Source: an uncultured Candidatus Melainabacteria bacterium (GTDB lineage Bacteria; Cyanobacteriota; Vampirovibrionia; Gastranaerophilales; Gastranaerophilaceae). From it: a DNA stretch of 64,000 nt. This document shows positions 1-7,406 of this stretch, piece by piece; the first letter of the stretch is position 1, and every line of letters begins with the position of its first letter. Location of the stretch: assembly GCA_934757245.1 (NCBI GenBank), contig CAKVLH010000002.1, positions 1-64,000 on the forward strand, written 5' to 3'. A program made the translations under genes and the position numbers. The notes below the pieces were generated by a model. That model saw only the letters and a list, made by a program, of their open reading frames with translations, was not told the origin of the DNA and made no database searches.

Positions 1-552
1 ATCTTATCTCAAAGACAAGCTGTTGCTGAACAAAGAGATCAAGTTGTTGATAACGTTCTTTCTTCATTGGAAGAAGGTCAAGTTGTTAAAGGTAACGTAG
101 TTAGAATTACTGACTTCGGCGCTTTCGTTGACATCAACGGTATCGACGGTTTACTACCTATCTCTGAAATTTCTTGGCAAAGAATTAAACACCCTTCAGA
201 TGTTATCACTCTAGGCGATACAATCGAAGTTAAAATCATCAAGATTGATACAGAATTGAAGAGAATTTCTCTATCTCTTAAGAGAATGGGTGAAAATCCT
301 TGGCAACAAATCGAAGGACAATTTGAAGAAGGTCAAATCGTTAAAGGTACTGTAAACAAAGTTACTACTTTTGGCGCATTCATCAACATCTTCCCTGGCG
401 TTGAAGCATTATTGCCAGTTTCAGAAATGTCTGACGAAAACGTAAATCCGTTCAACATGTTCAAAGTTGGTTCAGAAGTTGACGTTCTTATTAAGAAATT
501 CACTCCAAAAGAACACAGAATCGCTTTGTCAGTTAAAGATATCAATAAGTAA
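1..552 (+). CDS. rpsA: 30S ribosomal protein S1, C-terminal part (5' end outside window)
   Basis: The reading frame is open from the first base and ends in TAA at 550-552, so only the last 183 residues are seen. It holds two S1 RNA-binding repeats, at about residues 23-93 and 109-180. Each starts with EEGQ(V/I)VKG, has an FGAF(V/I)(D/N)I core and ends in an ALSVK/SLSLK strand. Tandem S1 motifs of this type belong to ribosomal protein S1, which binds mRNA on the small subunit. An S1-domain homologue such as a split IspH-S1 protein cannot be excluded without the missing part. It is followed at once by a strong terminator. Confidence 0.85.
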   Translation: MLSQRQAVAEQRDQVVDNVLSSLEEGQVVKGNVVRITDFGAFVDINGIDGLLPISEISWQRIKHPSDVITLGDTIEVKIIKIDTELKRISLSLKRMGENPWQQIEGQFEEGQIVKGTVNKVTTFGAFINIFPGVEALLPVSEMSDENVNPFNMFKVGSEVDVLIKKFTPKEHRIALSVKDINK

Positions 553-577
553 GATTTGATTGATAGTTGATTTAAAA

Positions 578-610
578 AGGCGCAGCCAAAGGCTGCGCCT
601 TTATTTTATC
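578..610 (+). terminator. Rho-independent terminator after rpsA
   Basis: A 10-bp GC-rich stem (AGGCGCAGCC / GGCTGCGCCT, loop AAA) is followed by a T-rich tract, 26 bp after the stop codon. Confidence 0.85.
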
Positions 611-620
611 CATAAAAACA

Positions 621-647
621 TCCGGCGAAAGCTTCGCTTTCGCCGGA
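621..647 (-). terminator. Terminator for the minus-strand prepilin-like gene
   Basis: A perfect 12-bp stem (TCCGGCGAAAGC / GCTTTCGCCGGA) with a 3-base loop. Read on the minus strand it is followed by TGTTTTTAT. It lies 18 bp beyond the stop of the convergent gene. Confidence 0.75.
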
Positions 648-664
648 TAAATGAATATCTTTTA

Positions 665-1462
665 TTAATAATTAATTTTATAACCTTCAGCAATTACACG
701 AGCAGTACATCCAAGTCCTTTATTAGAGTTACCTTTAAAATTATCTGTACAGCTATAGTGCACACCAGTTTGATCCCAAGTACCGTCTGTATTGTCAGTA
801 AATTGTACATCGCGTCCACCTAAAGGATATAGGACACCATTTTCACCGACTTGAAATGCAAATAAATCACGACCGTAAGTATTTGGCGCACTCTTACCAT
901 TTACATCAAGAAATATATCAGCAGCATTTGTATAATATGAAACTCCGGCAGCAATTGCGTTAGTTCTAGCTGTCTCAAATTCAGCACTACCAGGATTTGC
1001 ATAAGTTCTTATGAATACAACCGCACCGTTTTTAAGCTCAATTGTAAAGCATTGTCCACCTCCAGGGAATTTATTTATACTTGTAGTAGCATCTGTACCA
1101 CCGTTATCAGTCATTTCATGGTACACATTAGTACCAATAAATACTGTATCAGAATTTTTAAAACCATTTGTGTGCATATATCTGCCAAGATTACCTACAA
1201 AAGCAGAAATATTAGCTTCACTCGACTCTGCATTGACTCCACCATTAGCCCATAAGCTTGTGCCGTAAAGATTGTCTGCACCTTCTTGCACGATTGCGTT
1301 ATTAAAAGCATTTTCTAAGTTTGAAACAACAACTGATAATCTCGCTGCGTTTGCTTCGTTTCTGCTACTCATAACTAACGCTGGAGCCGTAAGCGCGGCA
1401 ACAACGCCAACTATACCTAAAGTAATCAAAACTTCCGCTAAAGTAAATCCATGTTTTTTCAT
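665..1462 (-). CDS. Prepilin-like protein with type IV pilin N-terminus
   Basis: The protein (265 aa) starts MKKHG followed by FTLAEVLITLGIVG, a class III signal. The prepilin peptidase would cut after Gly5, giving Phe+1 and the conserved Glu+5, followed by a roughly 20-residue hydrophobic helix. The C-terminal half is a globular pseudopilin-like domain with an LDVNGK..PN..GRD.F.F.(V)G.NG strand region, four or so cysteines and a final CTARVIAEGYKINY shared with the paralogue at 2180-3001. The ATG at 1462 is preferred over a TTG one codon earlier because AGGAG lies 7 nt upstream. It is probably a minor pilin or pseudopilin exported by a type IV pilus/type II machinery encoded elsewhere; the exact role is unknown. 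Confidence 0.85.
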   Translation of the reverse strand: MKKHGFTLAEVLITLGIVGVVAALTAPALVMSSRNEANAARLSVVVSNLENAFNNAIVQEGADNLYGTSLWANGGVNAESSEANISAFVGNLGRYMHTNGFKNSDTVFIGTNVYHEMTDNGGTDATTSINKFPGGGQCFTIELKNGAVVFIRTYANPGSAEFETARTNAIAAGVSYYTNAADIFLDVNGKSAPNTYGRDLFAFQVGENGVLYPLGGRDVQFTDNTDGTWDQTGVHYSCTDNFKGNSNKGLGCTARVIAEGYKINY

Positions 1463-1527
1463 CAAAGCTCTCCTAATGTTGAATATTTTTGTCGAGTATG
1501 TAACACAATATGCATTGTGTTACATGT
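1389..1527 (-). repeat. Inverted 139-bp identical copy (promoter plus prepilin start), copy 1
   Basis: It is identical in reverse complement to 2115-2253. It spans the palindromic operator, the leader with AGGAG and the first 24 codons. Exact identity ends sharply inside the coding region, where synonymous changes begin. Confidence 0.9.
1498..1525. promoter_or_regulatory. Palindromic operator-like site upstream of prepilin gene
   Basis: Two perfect 12-bp arms, ATGTAACACAAT and ATTGTGTTACAT, flank a 4-base centre. It lies 36-63 bp upstream of the ATG and the same site occurs at 2117-2144. The symmetry suggests binding of a dimeric regulator; the regulator is unknown. Confidence 0.6.
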
Positions 1528-1553
1528 CTGGTTAATTTATTTTGCAAACTGTA

Positions 1554-1639
1554 ACGCTCTCCAATGGAGAGAAAGAATTTCTTAATGAAAGGGCGTAAAA
1601 TTTATTATTTGACTTAGCTCTTGAATTTAGAAATTTTTA
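1554..1639. repeat. Dispersed repeat with GAATTTCTTAATGAAAGGG arm
   Basis: It matches 52552-52652 over most of its length, and both copies carry imperfect inverted arms (GAATTTCTTAATGAAAGGG and CCTTGAATTTAGAAATTC). In both places it directly abuts the GTTAATAA end of a CCCTCTCCC element. Confidence 0.65.
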
Positions 1640-1848
1640 GTTAATAAAACCCTCTCCCCTGCCCCTCCCCCGAGGGAGGGGATGAAGTGAAAACCACCTC
1701 GAGGAAGGGAATGAAAAAGTATCAAAAGGGGGAGATAAAAAAGGGAGGGGATGCGCTAAAGACATTCAAACAAACAAGTCCTGCTCCCCTCTCCTTTTAT
1801 CCATTCTACATGGAGAGGGTGCCGAAGGCGGGAGAGGGTATTATTAAC
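1640..1848. repeat. MITE-like CCCTCTCCC element, copy 1 (209 bp)
   Basis: It starts GTTAATAAAACCCTCTCCC and ends with the near-exact inverted form GGGAGAGGGTATTATTAAC. Inside are a CCCCTCCCCCGAGGGAGGGG hairpin and the line ATGGAGAGGGTGCCGAAGG found in the other copies. No coding capacity is evident; open frames across it are incidental. Confidence 0.75.
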
Positions 1849-1871
1849 TTATCCCTCTTCTTACAGGAGTG

Positions 1872-1989
1872 GTAGGGTGCGCACACTTGCGCACCAATAA
1901 CTCTGTAAAATCAGCCCCCACCCGAATTTCTAAGCTTCAAGCGCACGCGCTTTCAACTTGAAATTCTACCCTCCCCCTATAAAGGGAGG
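1872..1989. repeat. GTAGGGTGC hairpin followed by a palindromic repeat
   Basis: GTAGGGTGCGCA...TGCGCACC (1872-1895) forms a hairpin of the kind common between genes in cyanobacteria. It is followed at 1925-1989 by GAATTTCTAAGCTTCAAG...CTTGAAATTC and a CCCTCCC...GGGAGGG stem. No gene is seen in 1990-2110. Confidence 0.55.
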
Positions 1990-2114
1990 GAAATGCATTT
2001 ACTGTTTGGTATCAGCGTCTTCTCCACATATGTGGATTGGGTTGATTGTCATTTTTTCTCGTAAAAGCAGGCTTCACAAAGATTGCAAAATATGATATTA
2101 TAAATGTATAGATA

Positions 2115-2253
2115 ACATGTAACACAATGCATATTGTGTTACATACTCGACAAAAATATTCAACATTAGGAGAGCTTTGATGAAAAAACATGGATTTACT
2201 TTAGCGGAAGTTTTGATTACTTTAGGTATAGTTGGCGTTGTTGCCGCGCTTAC
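2115..2253 (+). repeat. Inverted 139-bp identical copy (promoter plus prepilin start), copy 2
   Basis: This is the mirror image of 1389-1527, covering operator, leader, ribosome-binding site and the first 24 codons of the plus-strand prepilin gene. Confidence 0.9.
2117..2144. promoter_or_regulatory. Palindromic operator-like site, second copy
   Basis: The same ATGTAACACAAT-GCAT-ATTGTGTTACAT dyad as at 1498-1525, 36-63 bp upstream of the ATG at 2180. The two pilin-like genes are therefore probably co-regulated. Confidence 0.6.
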
Positions 2254-3001
2254 TGCTCCGGCGTTAGTATTGAGTAGCAGAAATGAAGCAAACGCAGCGA
2301 AATTATCAGTAACAGTTTCTAACTTAGAAAATGCTTTTTCAAGCATATTAGTCAAAGAAAATGTAGATTCTTTGTTTAATACAAATCTTGCGGCACAAAG
2401 TAGCAACAGAGCCGGATTTGCCGGAAATATAGCAGGATATATGCATATAAATGGTTTTCGCACAGGTAATGATAATATAGCTAGAGTGTATTATGGCAGT
2501 GTGGTACCCCATGGAATGAGTGCAAATGGTACTGACAACGGAACAAGTGTTCGAAGCAGCTTGGCAAGTGGAGGTGATAGGGCTCACGTAATTGAGTTAA
2601 AAAATGGTGCAACAGTATTTATTAATGTGAATACTTCACGACCTCTTTCTGATGCAAATAAACAAGCAATTATGAACGCAGGTGGAGGCTTATTTAATCA
2701 GTTTGCAGATGTTTTTATTGATGTAAATGGAGTTAATTCTCCAAATATTGTTGGACGTGATATTTTTGGATTTTATTTAGGCGATAATGGTATATTATAT
2801 CCAATGGGTGGAACTGATGTTTCAGTTATTGATTCTTGCAAAGATGGACTCGATAGTGAAGCTAATACTTGTAGTGCTAATATTACAAACATTTGGAATA
2901 ATCAAAGTGCTGGCTGGTCTTGTGTAGACGGTCATATTGGCAATTCTGGCTGGGGTTGTACAGCTCGTGTAATCGCCGAAGGTTACAAAATCAACTACTA
3001 G
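2180..3001 (+). CDS. Prepilin-like protein, paralogue of 665-1462
   Basis: The protein (273 aa) has the same MKKHG/FTLAEVLITLGIVG class III leader with Glu+5 as its neighbour. The first 45 residues are almost identical, the middle is divergent, and the C-terminal third is again similar (FIDVNG.NSPN..GRD.FGF.LG.NG.LYPMGG, final CTARVIAEGYKINY). Two cysteines near residues 220-230 and a CVDG...GWGC pair suggest disulphides. The ATG at 2180 is taken because AGGAG lies 7 nt upstream; a TTG one codon earlier is less likely. It is probably a minor pilin or pseudopilin. The variable middle beside fixed ends suggests a surface-exposed region evolving faster than the assembly parts. Confidence 0.85.
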   Translation: MKKHGFTLAEVLITLGIVGVVAALTAPALVLSSRNEANAAKLSVTVSNLENAFSSILVKENVDSLFNTNLAAQSSNRAGFAGNIAGYMHINGFRTGNDNIARVYYGSVVPHGMSANGTDNGTSVRSSLASGGDRAHVIELKNGATVFINVNTSRPLSDANKQAIMNAGGGLFNQFADVFIDVNGVNSPNIVGRDIFGFYLGDNGILYPMGGTDVSVIDSCKDGLDSEANTCSANITNIWNNQSAGWSCVDGHIGNSGWGCTARVIAEGYKINY

Positions 3002-3034
3002 TAGTTGACAACAATATTTAATGTAGTAAAATAT

Positions 3035-3060
3035 CCTTGTATCGATATATCGATACAAGG
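3035..3060 (+). terminator. Perfect palindrome, probable terminator of prepilin gene
   Basis: A 26-bp perfect palindrome (arms CCTTGTATCGATA / TATCGATACAAGG) lies 34 bp after the stop. No long T tract follows, so termination is only probable. Confidence 0.5.
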
Positions 3061-3225
3061 ACATTGTTTATGAAAAATAGTTTTAACAGAAATAGAAATT
3101 GGTGGCGCGGGTTAGTTTAAGACTACCCTAATTTTACTGTTCTATTTAACAAAAGTCGGGTAGTTTGACCGAAAAGGTTGCGCTACACGTGTTTTGTGTT
3201 GTTATGAGTTAATTGAAAGGAAAAT

Positions 3226-3294
3226 ATGGATAAAGTTAATTGTTTTATAGATATCTCAAATAAGGATTCACCTCACCCTAACCCTCTCCTGTAA
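3226..3294 (+). pseudogene. Start of a gene interrupted by a dispersed repeat
   Basis: AAAGGA lies 5 nt before an ATG that opens a frame of about 14 native codons (MDKVNCFIDISNKD). The frame then runs into the CACCTCACCCTAACCC repeat and stops at its TAA, giving 22 residues. It looks like a gene start truncated by repeat insertion, although a genuine tiny peptide is possible. The rest of 3061-3225 holds no recognised gene; it contains complementary ACTACCC and GGGTAGT segments about 45 nt apart. Confidence 0.3.
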
Positions 3295-3305
3295 GGAGAG
3301 GGAAT
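3269..3305. repeat. CACCTCACCCTAACCC hairpin repeat
   Basis: CACCTCACCCTAACCC is followed by a CCCTCTCC-TGTAA-GGAGAGGG stem and AATGACC. Copies occur near 4787, 24976 and 42846, and variants near 4885, 10812 and 47920. Confidence 0.7.
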
Positions 3306-3311
3306 GACCAA

Positions 3312-3528
3312 GTTAATAAAACCCTCTCCCTTTTACACCACACTTCCCAATTTGTAAGTTTAACTACTAGCTTAGAAGTGGGGCAGAAAACTCCCCCGAG
3401 GGAGGGGATAAAATGTAAAACCCGAAAGAAACGCTCAATATAACGCGTATCACTCCCTCTCCTTCTTTCAATTTGACATGGAGAGGGTGCCGAAGGCGGG
3501 AGAGGGTTAGGGAGAAGGTTTTATTAAC
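3312..3528. repeat. MITE-like CCCTCTCCC element, copy 2 (217 bp)
   Basis: The left end is GTTAATAAAACCCTCTCCC and the right end is GGAGAAGGTTTTATTAAC. The internal GAGGGAGGGGAT and ACATGGAGAGGGTGCCGAAGG lines are present. Confidence 0.7.
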
Positions 3529-3593
3529 TATTGTAAACAACCCGCTCAACATAACGCAATTTTTAAGTTTCACAAGTTTTAAAAGGAAAGACC

Positions 3594-4784
3594 ATGTCAA
3601 AAGTTACAGACAAAAATCTAATAAACACTTTACCAAAACCGCTCAAGCCGGCGGCTAAATTCGTGCGCCACCAAGAACAGGCGTCCGGACTTTCAACCTC
3701 GCGCTTCATACAAGACGTTACAACTTGCCTTATCCCGAAAGCGGTTTTCTCGCGCAGTCTTGCAGACCTAACCGAAAATACATTCCTTGAAACTTCTGAA
3801 GAAACGCTTATCTATTTCGTTCCAACAATTATTGGCGAAAGAGTTGCGAGAAAAGTTTTCTCCAAAGGTTTAGACAATAATCTAAAAAAAGAAGTCGCAA
3901 CAACCGGTGTAGAACTCTTAGAAAAAGGGAACAAAGCCAAAAACAAACAAGTTTTACCTGTAAAAGCAGCCATTTCACTTGCAGCCATGGCAATTCCGTT
4001 AACCGAATTTTCACTAAACTACATAAAAAACTTAATGACTTTAAAAGTATTTAAAAAGAGTGATTTTAAAAGCATAGCCTCATTAGAAAACACTCAAGAA
4101 GACACAAAACAGCAAGATAAAGTTAGAAACAGCGCAAAAAAACACATTGGGCTTGCAGCCGGATTATACGCAGGATGTCTGGGTTTAGCAGGTTTATTAG
4201 CAACCAAAGGCAAAGATTCAAAAGCCTTACAAAAAATATCAGAATTCATAGTTGCCCCCGGAAACAAATTGTTCAAGAATTCTCCAAAAGCAAAAAATTT
4301 CATGAACAAATACTTATGCATGGATTTTAACAGCCAAAACGGCAAGTTATGTTTGAGCAAAGGTCAATTAACCACTTGCGTTTTAGTCGGTGGTGCAGGA
4401 TACTTTGGAGCTTCAGCAGACAGAGGCAAAGAAAACTTAAAAGAAACTGCAACAAGGTTCCCACTCGTTGCATTGTATGTAATTACAGGTAGCGAGCTTG
4501 TTGAAAGAGGATTTAGAAAATTATTGTACAAATTTGGTAAGTGCAAAGATTTGATTGGCAAAGATTTAAGCGTACCGAAATTCGATGAATTAAGCGGCAT
4601 GGCAAAAAAACTTGCAGAGAAAAAGAATTCTACAGTAGAAAAAGAATACAAGTCATTAGTTAAGCAAAAAGTCTTAATTGCCGGACTTCCTTACGTATTC
4701 TCAATTGGTGTAATGGGATTTTTCGTTGCAGGCATGACAAATTATTTTACAAAAAAACGTTATGAGAATGCGCAAAAGCATTAA
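3594..4784 (+). CDS. Unknown multi-pass membrane protein
   Basis: I do not recognise this 396-residue protein. It starts 6 nt after AAAGGAAAG, a clear ribosome-binding site. Hydrophobic stretches appear near residues 77-87, 122-142, 182-202, 257-272 and 363-388, so it is probably an integral inner-membrane protein with lysine-rich loops. No signal peptide, enzyme motif or repeat is visible. It stands alone between repeat-filled spacers. Its general look (repeated short membrane segments, Lys-rich) recalls the protein at 45077-46027, but I cannot show homology by eye. Confidence 0.75.
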   Translation: MSKVTDKNLINTLPKPLKPAAKFVRHQEQASGLSTSRFIQDVTTCLIPKAVFSRSLADLTENTFLETSEETLIYFVPTIIGERVARKVFSKGLDNNLKKEVATTGVELLEKGNKAKNKQVLPVKAAISLAAMAIPLTEFSLNYIKNLMTLKVFKKSDFKSIASLENTQEDTKQQDKVRNSAKKHIGLAAGLYAGCLGLAGLLATKGKDSKALQKISEFIVAPGNKLFKNSPKAKNFMNKYLCMDFNSQNGKLCLSKGQLTTCVLVGGAGYFGASADRGKENLKETATRFPLVALYVITGSELVERGFRKLLYKFGKCKDLIGKDLSVPKFDELSGMAKKLAEKKNSTVEKEYKSLVKQKVLIAGLPYVFSIGVMGFFVAGMTNYFTKKRYENAQKH

Positions 4785-4786
4785 CT

Positions 4787-4918
4787 TCACCTCATCCTAA
4801 CCCTCTCCTGTAAGGAGAGGGAATGACCACGACTTGTTAATATTAAAAATTTCAAATCAAAAATGAGCATCTTAAGCGCCTTCCCTCTCCTTACAGGAGA
4901 GGGCTAGGGTGAGGTGTT
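4787..4918. repeat. Two inverted CACCTCACCCTAACCC hairpins
   Basis: A forward copy (4787-4825) and a reverse copy (4882-4918, ending GGGTGAGGTG) face each other across about 55 bp. The unit has inverted ends like a small non-autonomous mobile element. Confidence 0.65.
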
Positions 4919-4939
4919 TGCACTCCTATTCTCAACATC

Positions 4940-6340
4940 CTAAATCTTCTGCGCAGCAATTGCTTTATAGAAGCTGATATAATCAACCATGCAATCAAAC
5001 TCTGTAGAATAAACCAATTTGTTTACAGTTAGCAAATTTTCTTCCATTTGATTCAAATCCAATTTCGCAATCACGCCTTGTTCAAATTTATCTTGAGAAA
5101 GTTTAAAGTCTTTTTGTTCAAGTTCTTGGATTTTCTTCTGCTTAGCAAGTTTTTCTTTATCCATATTTACTGAAACTAAAGAATCATTAACTTCTTGCAT
5201 AGAGGTCAAATTAACTTTTTCGTAGTTTTTCAAACTTCTTTCATAAGCAATTTTCTTAGCTTTCAAATTAGCTTTGATTTTTCCACCGGCAAACAAAGGT
5301 TGCATAATTGAACCACCCAAACCCCAAATCATTTGAGAAGTTGTAAATAAGCTTTCAAAGTGTTTTGCGTTGAATAAAACTCCACCGCCAAGACTTAAAG
5401 TCGGAAGCATTTCTTTTCTTGCAACCTTAACATCAATTCCTGCCTTTTCAAGCATCTTTTCTGCTTTCCTGTAATCCGGTCTTTGCATAATAACATCAGA
5501 ACTTACGTATTCTGGAATTGAGCCTGAAAAAGCTAATTTTCTATAATCGCTTCTTTTGTATTCTTCAATATTATTAGGACTATCACCAATTAAAACCGCT
5601 AATTGATGAAGGAGCTTTGTTCTTTCTTTTTTCAAATCTGTTAAATCAGCGACGCCTGAAATATACGCTTTGTTTGCTTTTACAAGGTCAGAAGTTGAAA
5701 TTATGCCTTCTGCATTACTTACAGACATAATTTCAAAAATTTCTTTTCTTAATTTTACAATATCTTCTTGCAAATCAATCATAGCGTCCATTTTAACGAT
5801 ATTTACGTAAACACTGCCGACTGCTGATACAATTGAAATATAAGCGGACTGTTCGTCCAAAATAGACGCTTCATAAAGCTTTCTTACAGCGGTTGTTTTG
5901 TTGTGATTTTTACCAAACAAATCAAGTTCATAGTTAGCAACAATAGGAAGCGCAAAACCGCCTGATGATGGACCTATAAACTTGCCATATCCAGGTAAAA
6001 ATCCTGCTTGAATAGTTGGAAGCTCTCCTGCTCTTTGCATTACAACATTTTGATAATATTCATCAATCGTCAAAGTTGCCATTTTTAAATCTTTGTTATT
6101 TTCTACAGCTTTAACTATATAATCATTCAAATATTCGTCATTAAACTGCGACCACCAACCAAGATTAACATATTCATATTTATTTTTAATCGGTTTAACC
6201 TTATCAACCTTTTTCTTTTTGTTTTTATCTACAGACTGCTCTGCTCCTGCTTTTAAAACAGTTTTTTGTACTGCTAAAACAGGAACCGCATTGCCTACGG
6301 TTAATGACATTAATATAGCTAGTGATAATAACTTTTTCAT
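4940..6340 (-). CDS. TolC/OprM-type outer-membrane efflux factor
   Basis: The 466-residue protein has a signal peptide (MKKLLSLAILMSLTVGNAVPVLA) without a lipobox cysteine. A WW.QFNDEYLNDYI..A..NN.DL opening and the two-fold OEP pattern follow: long helices, LPTIQAGFLPGYG and the second-half LPTLSLGGGV strands, and a VPEYVSSDVIMQRPDYRKAEK-like linker typical of the NodT/OprM family. It would form the trimeric channel tunnel of a tripartite exporter. It is divergently placed to marR (6700-7155), which is followed by the membrane-fusion protein. An inverted TGTTGCA site at 6402-6417 lies in its promoter region, so MarR control is likely. Confidence 0.88.
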   Translation of the reverse strand: MKKLLSLAILMSLTVGNAVPVLAVQKTVLKAGAEQSVDKNKKKKVDKVKPIKNKYEYVNLGWWSQFNDEYLNDYIVKAVENNKDLKMATLTIDEYYQNVVMQRAGELPTIQAGFLPGYGKFIGPSSGGFALPIVANYELDLFGKNHNKTTAVRKLYEASILDEQSAYISIVSAVGSVYVNIVKMDAMIDLQEDIVKLRKEIFEIMSVSNAEGIISTSDLVKANKAYISGVADLTDLKKERTKLLHQLAVLIGDSPNNIEEYKRSDYRKLAFSGSIPEYVSSDVIMQRPDYRKAEKMLEKAGIDVKVARKEMLPTLSLGGGVLFNAKHFESLFTTSQMIWGLGGSIMQPLFAGGKIKANLKAKKIAYERSLKNYEKVNLTSMQEVNDSLVSVNMDKEKLAKQKKIQELEQKDFKLSQDKFEQGVIAKLDLNQMEENLLTVNKLVYSTEFDCMVDYISFYKAIAAQKI

Positions 6341-6400
6341 ATTTTATTCTCTTTCTGAAATTAAAGCTTTTGATTTATTACATGAAATAATAGCACAGGT

Positions 6401-6460
6401 GTGTTGCAAATGCAACATGTTGTAAAAATAACATACTGCAAATAGAGGATTTGTTTAAAT
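6401..6460 (+). repeat. 60-bp direct repeat of the marR promoter/leader, copy 1
   Basis: Operator, AAAATAACATACT, the AATAGAGGATT ribosome-binding segment and GTTTAAA match 6640-6699 with only a few changes, but no gene follows here. Instead the heptamer-flanked repeat begins. Confidence 0.8.
6402..6417. promoter_or_regulatory. MarR-type operator, copy 1
   Basis: Inverted TGTTGCA-AA-TGCAACA, overlapped by a second GCAACATGTTG dyad, 62-77 bp upstream of the outer-membrane factor. It belongs to a 60-bp segment repeated at 6640-6699. Confidence 0.6.
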
Positions 6461-6595
6461 GGAAAATGGAAAATTGTTTTAAACATTTATTAATAATAAA
6501 TAATTTAATATTGAACGTATTTTACTAAAAAATGTAGGGTGCAATGTTTTGCACCATTAATAATTTTCCATTTTCCACTTTCCATTTTCCATTTG
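6457..6595. repeat. Element bounded by inverted TGGAAAA heptamer arrays
   Basis: The left end carries two TGGAAAA units. The right end carries four units of the reverse complement (TTTTCCA, one CTTTCCA). A GTAGGGTGC...GCACC hairpin (6534-6554) lies inside. The element sits exactly between the two copies of the marR leader. Confidence 0.7.
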
Positions 6596-6640
6596 AATCC
6601 CCCCTCTTGATTTTTCAAAAAAAGAATGTTAATATTGATG

Positions 6641-6663
6641 TGTTGCATTTGCAACATGTTGCG
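6641..6663. promoter_or_regulatory. MarR-type operator, copy 2, ahead of marR
   Basis: TGTTGCA-TT-TGCAACA followed by an overlapping GCAACATGTTGC dyad, 37-59 bp upstream of the marR start. This suggests autoregulation. Confidence 0.65.
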
Positions 6664-6699
6664 AAAATAACATACTTCAAATAGAGGATTGATTTAAAG

Positions 6700-7155
6700 A
6701 TGCAAGAACATTTTACTAATACAATATTTTATCAAATAGAATTAACTGCTAAATACTGTAAAATTTTAGGTTCACAGGTGTTTGATAAATATGGCACAGG
6801 AATAAGTTGCGAAGAATACTCAGTTTTGGACGTTCTTGCAAACAGCCCTAAAATGTGTCAAAGAGATTTAGCAAAGATTATTTTGAAAGACAGAGCTAAT
6901 ACCGGAAAACTTTTAGATTCTTTAGAAAAACGCGGTTATGTAACAAGAACATTATCAATAAAGAATAACCGTCCGGTAAAAATTGTTGAAATTACTGAAG
7001 AAGGGGTTAAAAAGGCAGAAGATGTTTTAGAAAAAATCAGACCACACTTTTTACGCGTTATGGAAAAAATCAATAATAGTGATGTCGCAAGAGTAAGTGA
7101 TTTGTTAAAAGAATTAAGAGAAATTATGGATGAAACATTGGAGATACAGATTTAG
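6700..7155 (+). CDS. MarR-family transcriptional regulator
   Basis: A 151-residue protein of normal MarR length. A winged helix-turn-helix spans about residues 45-105: SVLDVLANSPKMCQRDLAKIILKDRANTGKLLDSLEKRGYV, then wing residues RTLSIKNNRPVKIVEITEEG. Dimerisation helices lie at both ends. AGAGGATT precedes the ATG. The inverted TGTTGCA sites on both sides of the divergent promoter are the likely targets. It probably represses the flanking efflux genes and is released by a small-molecule ligand. Confidence 0.88.
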   Translation: MQEHFTNTIFYQIELTAKYCKILGSQVFDKYGTGISCEEYSVLDVLANSPKMCQRDLAKIILKDRANTGKLLDSLEKRGYVTRTLSIKNNRPVKIVEITEEGVKKAEDVLEKIRPHFLRVMEKINNSDVARVSDLLKELREIMDETLEIQI

Positions 7156-7160
7156 GAAAA

Positions 7161-7385
7161 GGGAATAAGGTAATATGGTAATAAGGGAATAAGAGATTTA
7201 AAAAATATTTTAAATAAAATGCGTACAATAAAAGGGTAAACAGATTGCCACGAAAATCTCACGATTTTCTCGCAATGACAATTTAAGCGACGAAGCAAAC
7301 CACAATATATCCTGAAAATTGAGCGCAAAGAACAACTAAAAATTAATACCACTTATTCCCTTATTGCCCTGTTACCTTATTCCCT
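7161..7385. repeat. Inverted octamer arrays (GGGAATAA/GGTAATAA) enclosing a TCATTGCGAG palindrome
   Basis: The left array (7161-7193) has four octamers (GGGAATAA, GGTAATAT, GGTAATAA, GGGAATAA) and starts 6 nt after the marR stop. The right array (7350-7385) is the same in reverse complement. Between them at 7242-7281 is ATTGCCACGAAAATC..GATTTTCTCGCAATGAC, the repeat family also found inside murD. Confidence 0.75.
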
Positions 7386-7406
7386 AACAAAACGAAAGGC
7401 AAAAAA

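Noticed and set aside
1687..1875. 62-codon open frame across a repeat
   Set aside because: It lies entirely within a CCCTCTCCC element and its right flank, starts at GTG without a ribosome-binding site, and equivalent frames are broken in other copies.
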